Origin: Lingula anatina
Lineage: Eukaryota > Brachiopoda > Lingulata > Lingulida > Lingulidae
DNA: 64,000 nt
NCBI RefSeq assembly: GCF_001039355.2
Contig: NW_019774591.1
Coordinates: 143,327-207,326 of the forward strand
Direction of reading: 5' to 3'
This document shows positions 36,995 to 64,000 of the stretch, piece after piece. Position numbers and translations under genes: made by a program. The notes under the pieces were generated by a model. It searched no databases. It was given only the letters and a program-made list of their open reading frames with translations, and was not told the origin of the DNA. Numbering within the stretch: the stretch's first letter is position 1; every line of letters starts with the position of its first letter.

Positions 36995-37045
36995 GGGACC
37001 CCGGACTATTCCTAGAACTACCGTTCCTGTTGTACACCGGTCGTT
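36995..37045 (+). repeat. Dispersed repeat, copy C (partial)
   Basis: GGACTATTCCTAGAACTACC then GTTCCTGTTGTACACCGGTCG follows the block order of copies A and B, but is shorter and more diverged. Confidence 0.4.
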
Positions 37046-38680
37046 AGATAAGATGTTCATTCACGAGTCTCCAAATTACAGCGAATATAAGAAATAGATG
37101 TTCGATCTCTTGCAAAAACAAGCATTTCCCGAAGAAAATGAACAGAAGTTTGACAATTGATACAGAGTAATGCCTGCAAAATTTAAGACTTCTGATTTTT
37201 GTCTTAGTCGCTGTAATCAAGTGAAGCAATCAAGACGAATAGAAAACCATTATAAAACACTTGCAAAACTTACAAATAGCAATCCAATCTCTATTATATG
37301 TGGATTTTTTAATTTGTATATTAAAAGCTGAAGAAACCATCCTCTTGTCTTAACACCGGTAATTCAACTCGCAATGTCCAGAGTGCACCGCATTTATCAA
37401 GTGTCGCTCGGAACACAATCAGCCATAGAAACAGCGCCGCTTTAAAACGAACCAAAATTGGCTTAAATGAAAATCGCGGTAAGATAAATGTGTTACTTAA
37501 ACGAGTCAAAATGACCACTTTTCTTAGAATTAAGCATGTCCGAGGATGAAGTATAATCGCTGTGGTGAAGGTTAACTATTGACCACGCAAACTGAGCACC
37601 GAGGGCTTACAAAAAGGACACAGAACACATTAAAAATAATGGGAAAGGTCTTTTCGAGGGCATTTACGGACCTTACGGTAGAGTGAGGGGTATTCTTGGT
37701 GCGTATTTCTACTTGGGCGTACGATGTTTTTACTCGGCGAGATCAACAGCTTTCGGTAACGGTCACTAAAATGAATAATTGTTCAATTACGTGCATTCAA
37801 GGTTTTATCGTTAGTGCACTAAATGTCAATTAACTGCCCGTTGTGCTTAGAGGGAATGCATAAATTAATGGCTTGATATACTATTACTCTATCAGAAATG
37901 TAAGCACAGCTCAAATTAACTCTTAAAGCCTGATAAACAACAGTAAGACTTTCAGTCAAGCATATAATATTCATCGTTTATAGCCATAACTTTACATAAT
38001 TACAAAAAAGGGCAATATGTAAGCGCTTGTTCCCGATGACAAACTGTCTTTTATAACATATCAAATTTATTACTTTCTTTTAACCAGAATTTTCTAGCAT
38101 GGTTCTCAAACTTCCAACTTCACTTTTCCCCCCAAGGATTATTCAGTTCTTTCTTGTCAAACTATTTTACAGTTAGTATTTGTTCGACGTAAGGCAATCA
38201 AGGGTTCAATTTAATTAACCTCTTTCTTTGTGATACAGCAACTTAATCCTACTAAAAACCCCAACCCCCTAATATATTATGCTTAAAGAAATTAACTATA
38301 AAAAGTTAATAAAACTTAATCTAATAAACTAATAGTTAACTTCATCCATTGTAAAGTTTATAAATATAACGTGTACTAGACAACCGCGAGATGGCAAGGT
38401 ACTAATGCTAGCTACAATCAATTGCGTTTGTGGAGAAAGCCATTTGACATCTTTTGCCACATTGCGCAAAATGTTCTGGTCGGTTCCAAGCTCATTGTGT
38501 TAGTTGTGACATTGGTTGTGACATCCCGATTTTGTCAACTTTTTTTTTCGTGTACGGTTCTATTGTGTTCAATGTTATGATAGTGACACCAATAGCTGAC
38601 AGTGCATGCCACAGACCACACATTTTCTCATTTTAGGTTCTGAATACTATCATAGTAGGTATTTTATAAAAAACAGTATT
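37046..38680. other. Non-coding stretch between the GPCR side and the aPKC 3' end
   Basis: No supportable gene. It contains the first copy of a TGTGTTAG(G/T)TGTGA motif (38496-38509) that recurs inside the aPKC gene. Confidence 0.45.
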
Positions 38681-38825
38681 TTTATTATCCATTCTGTTAG
38701 TCCTTCACTGTGAATTGTATCGTTTCATAAAAAAACTCCTGTATTGCAGTGTGTGTGATAGCTTATTGTGTTAGGTGTGACAGAGTCCATTGTGTTTGGT
38801 GTGACGCTTTCGACTGCAGCCATAG
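38681..38825 (-). other. Predicted aPKC 3' UTR with polyadenylation signal
   Basis: The minus strand carries AATAAA at 38681-38686, 140 bases beyond the TAG stop. The UTR holds two TGTGTT(A/T)GGTGTGA motifs (38767-38780 and 38791-38804). Confidence 0.5.

Positions 38826-64000
<25,175 letters not shown>

Overview
The window is animal nuclear DNA: AT-rich, full of microsatellites and short mobile-element remnants, with one intron-split gene and one gene whose coding region is a single exon. The repeat content (retroposon tails with GACAAACA runs, short foldback elements, a hammerhead-ribozyme-like remnant) fits a marine invertebrate, either lophotrochozoan or invertebrate deuterostome. I cannot place it more precisely.

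Layout. Bases 1 to about 21.9 kb hold no gene I can support. They carry simple repeats, a well-preserved 669-bp DNA transposon derivative (8731-9399) with perfect 77-bp inverted termini and an 8-bp target duplication, a hammerhead-like motif (17627-17665, minus), several satellite-like tandem repeats and a foldback element (20783-21044). Bases 22.0-25.05 kb hold a plus-strand class A (rhodopsin-like) GPCR resembling FMRFamide/neuropeptide receptors. Its coding region is one exon (23666-24787) and it probably has a spliced 5' leader. Bases 25-38.7 kb are again gene-poor, with dispersed repeats and a small element with a 5-bp target duplication (36778-36929).

From 38.68 kb to the right edge the minus strand carries most of an atypical protein kinase C gene (aPKC, PRKCI/PRKCZ family). 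I could place 15 constitutive coding segments with splice sites and matching phases, plus one alternative exon. Together they give 561 residues, from inside the PB1 domain through pseudosubstrate, C1, linker, kinase domain and C-terminal tail. Only the N-terminal end lies beyond base 64000.

The most interesting observation is in the aPKC kinase domain. Two adjacent 88-nt exons (41945-42032 and 41481-41568) encode alternative versions of the activation loop. They share phase and length, keep the core threonine motif, and are saturated with silent differences. Using both or neither would shift the frame, so they must be mutually exclusive. The same part of the gene shows other small tandem duplications: a 36-bp triplication across an exon/donor boundary, a degenerate array resembling part of a kinase exon, and a 16-copy minisatellite just upstream of the alternative pair. 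This suggests a locus where local duplication has repeatedly created exon-like material.
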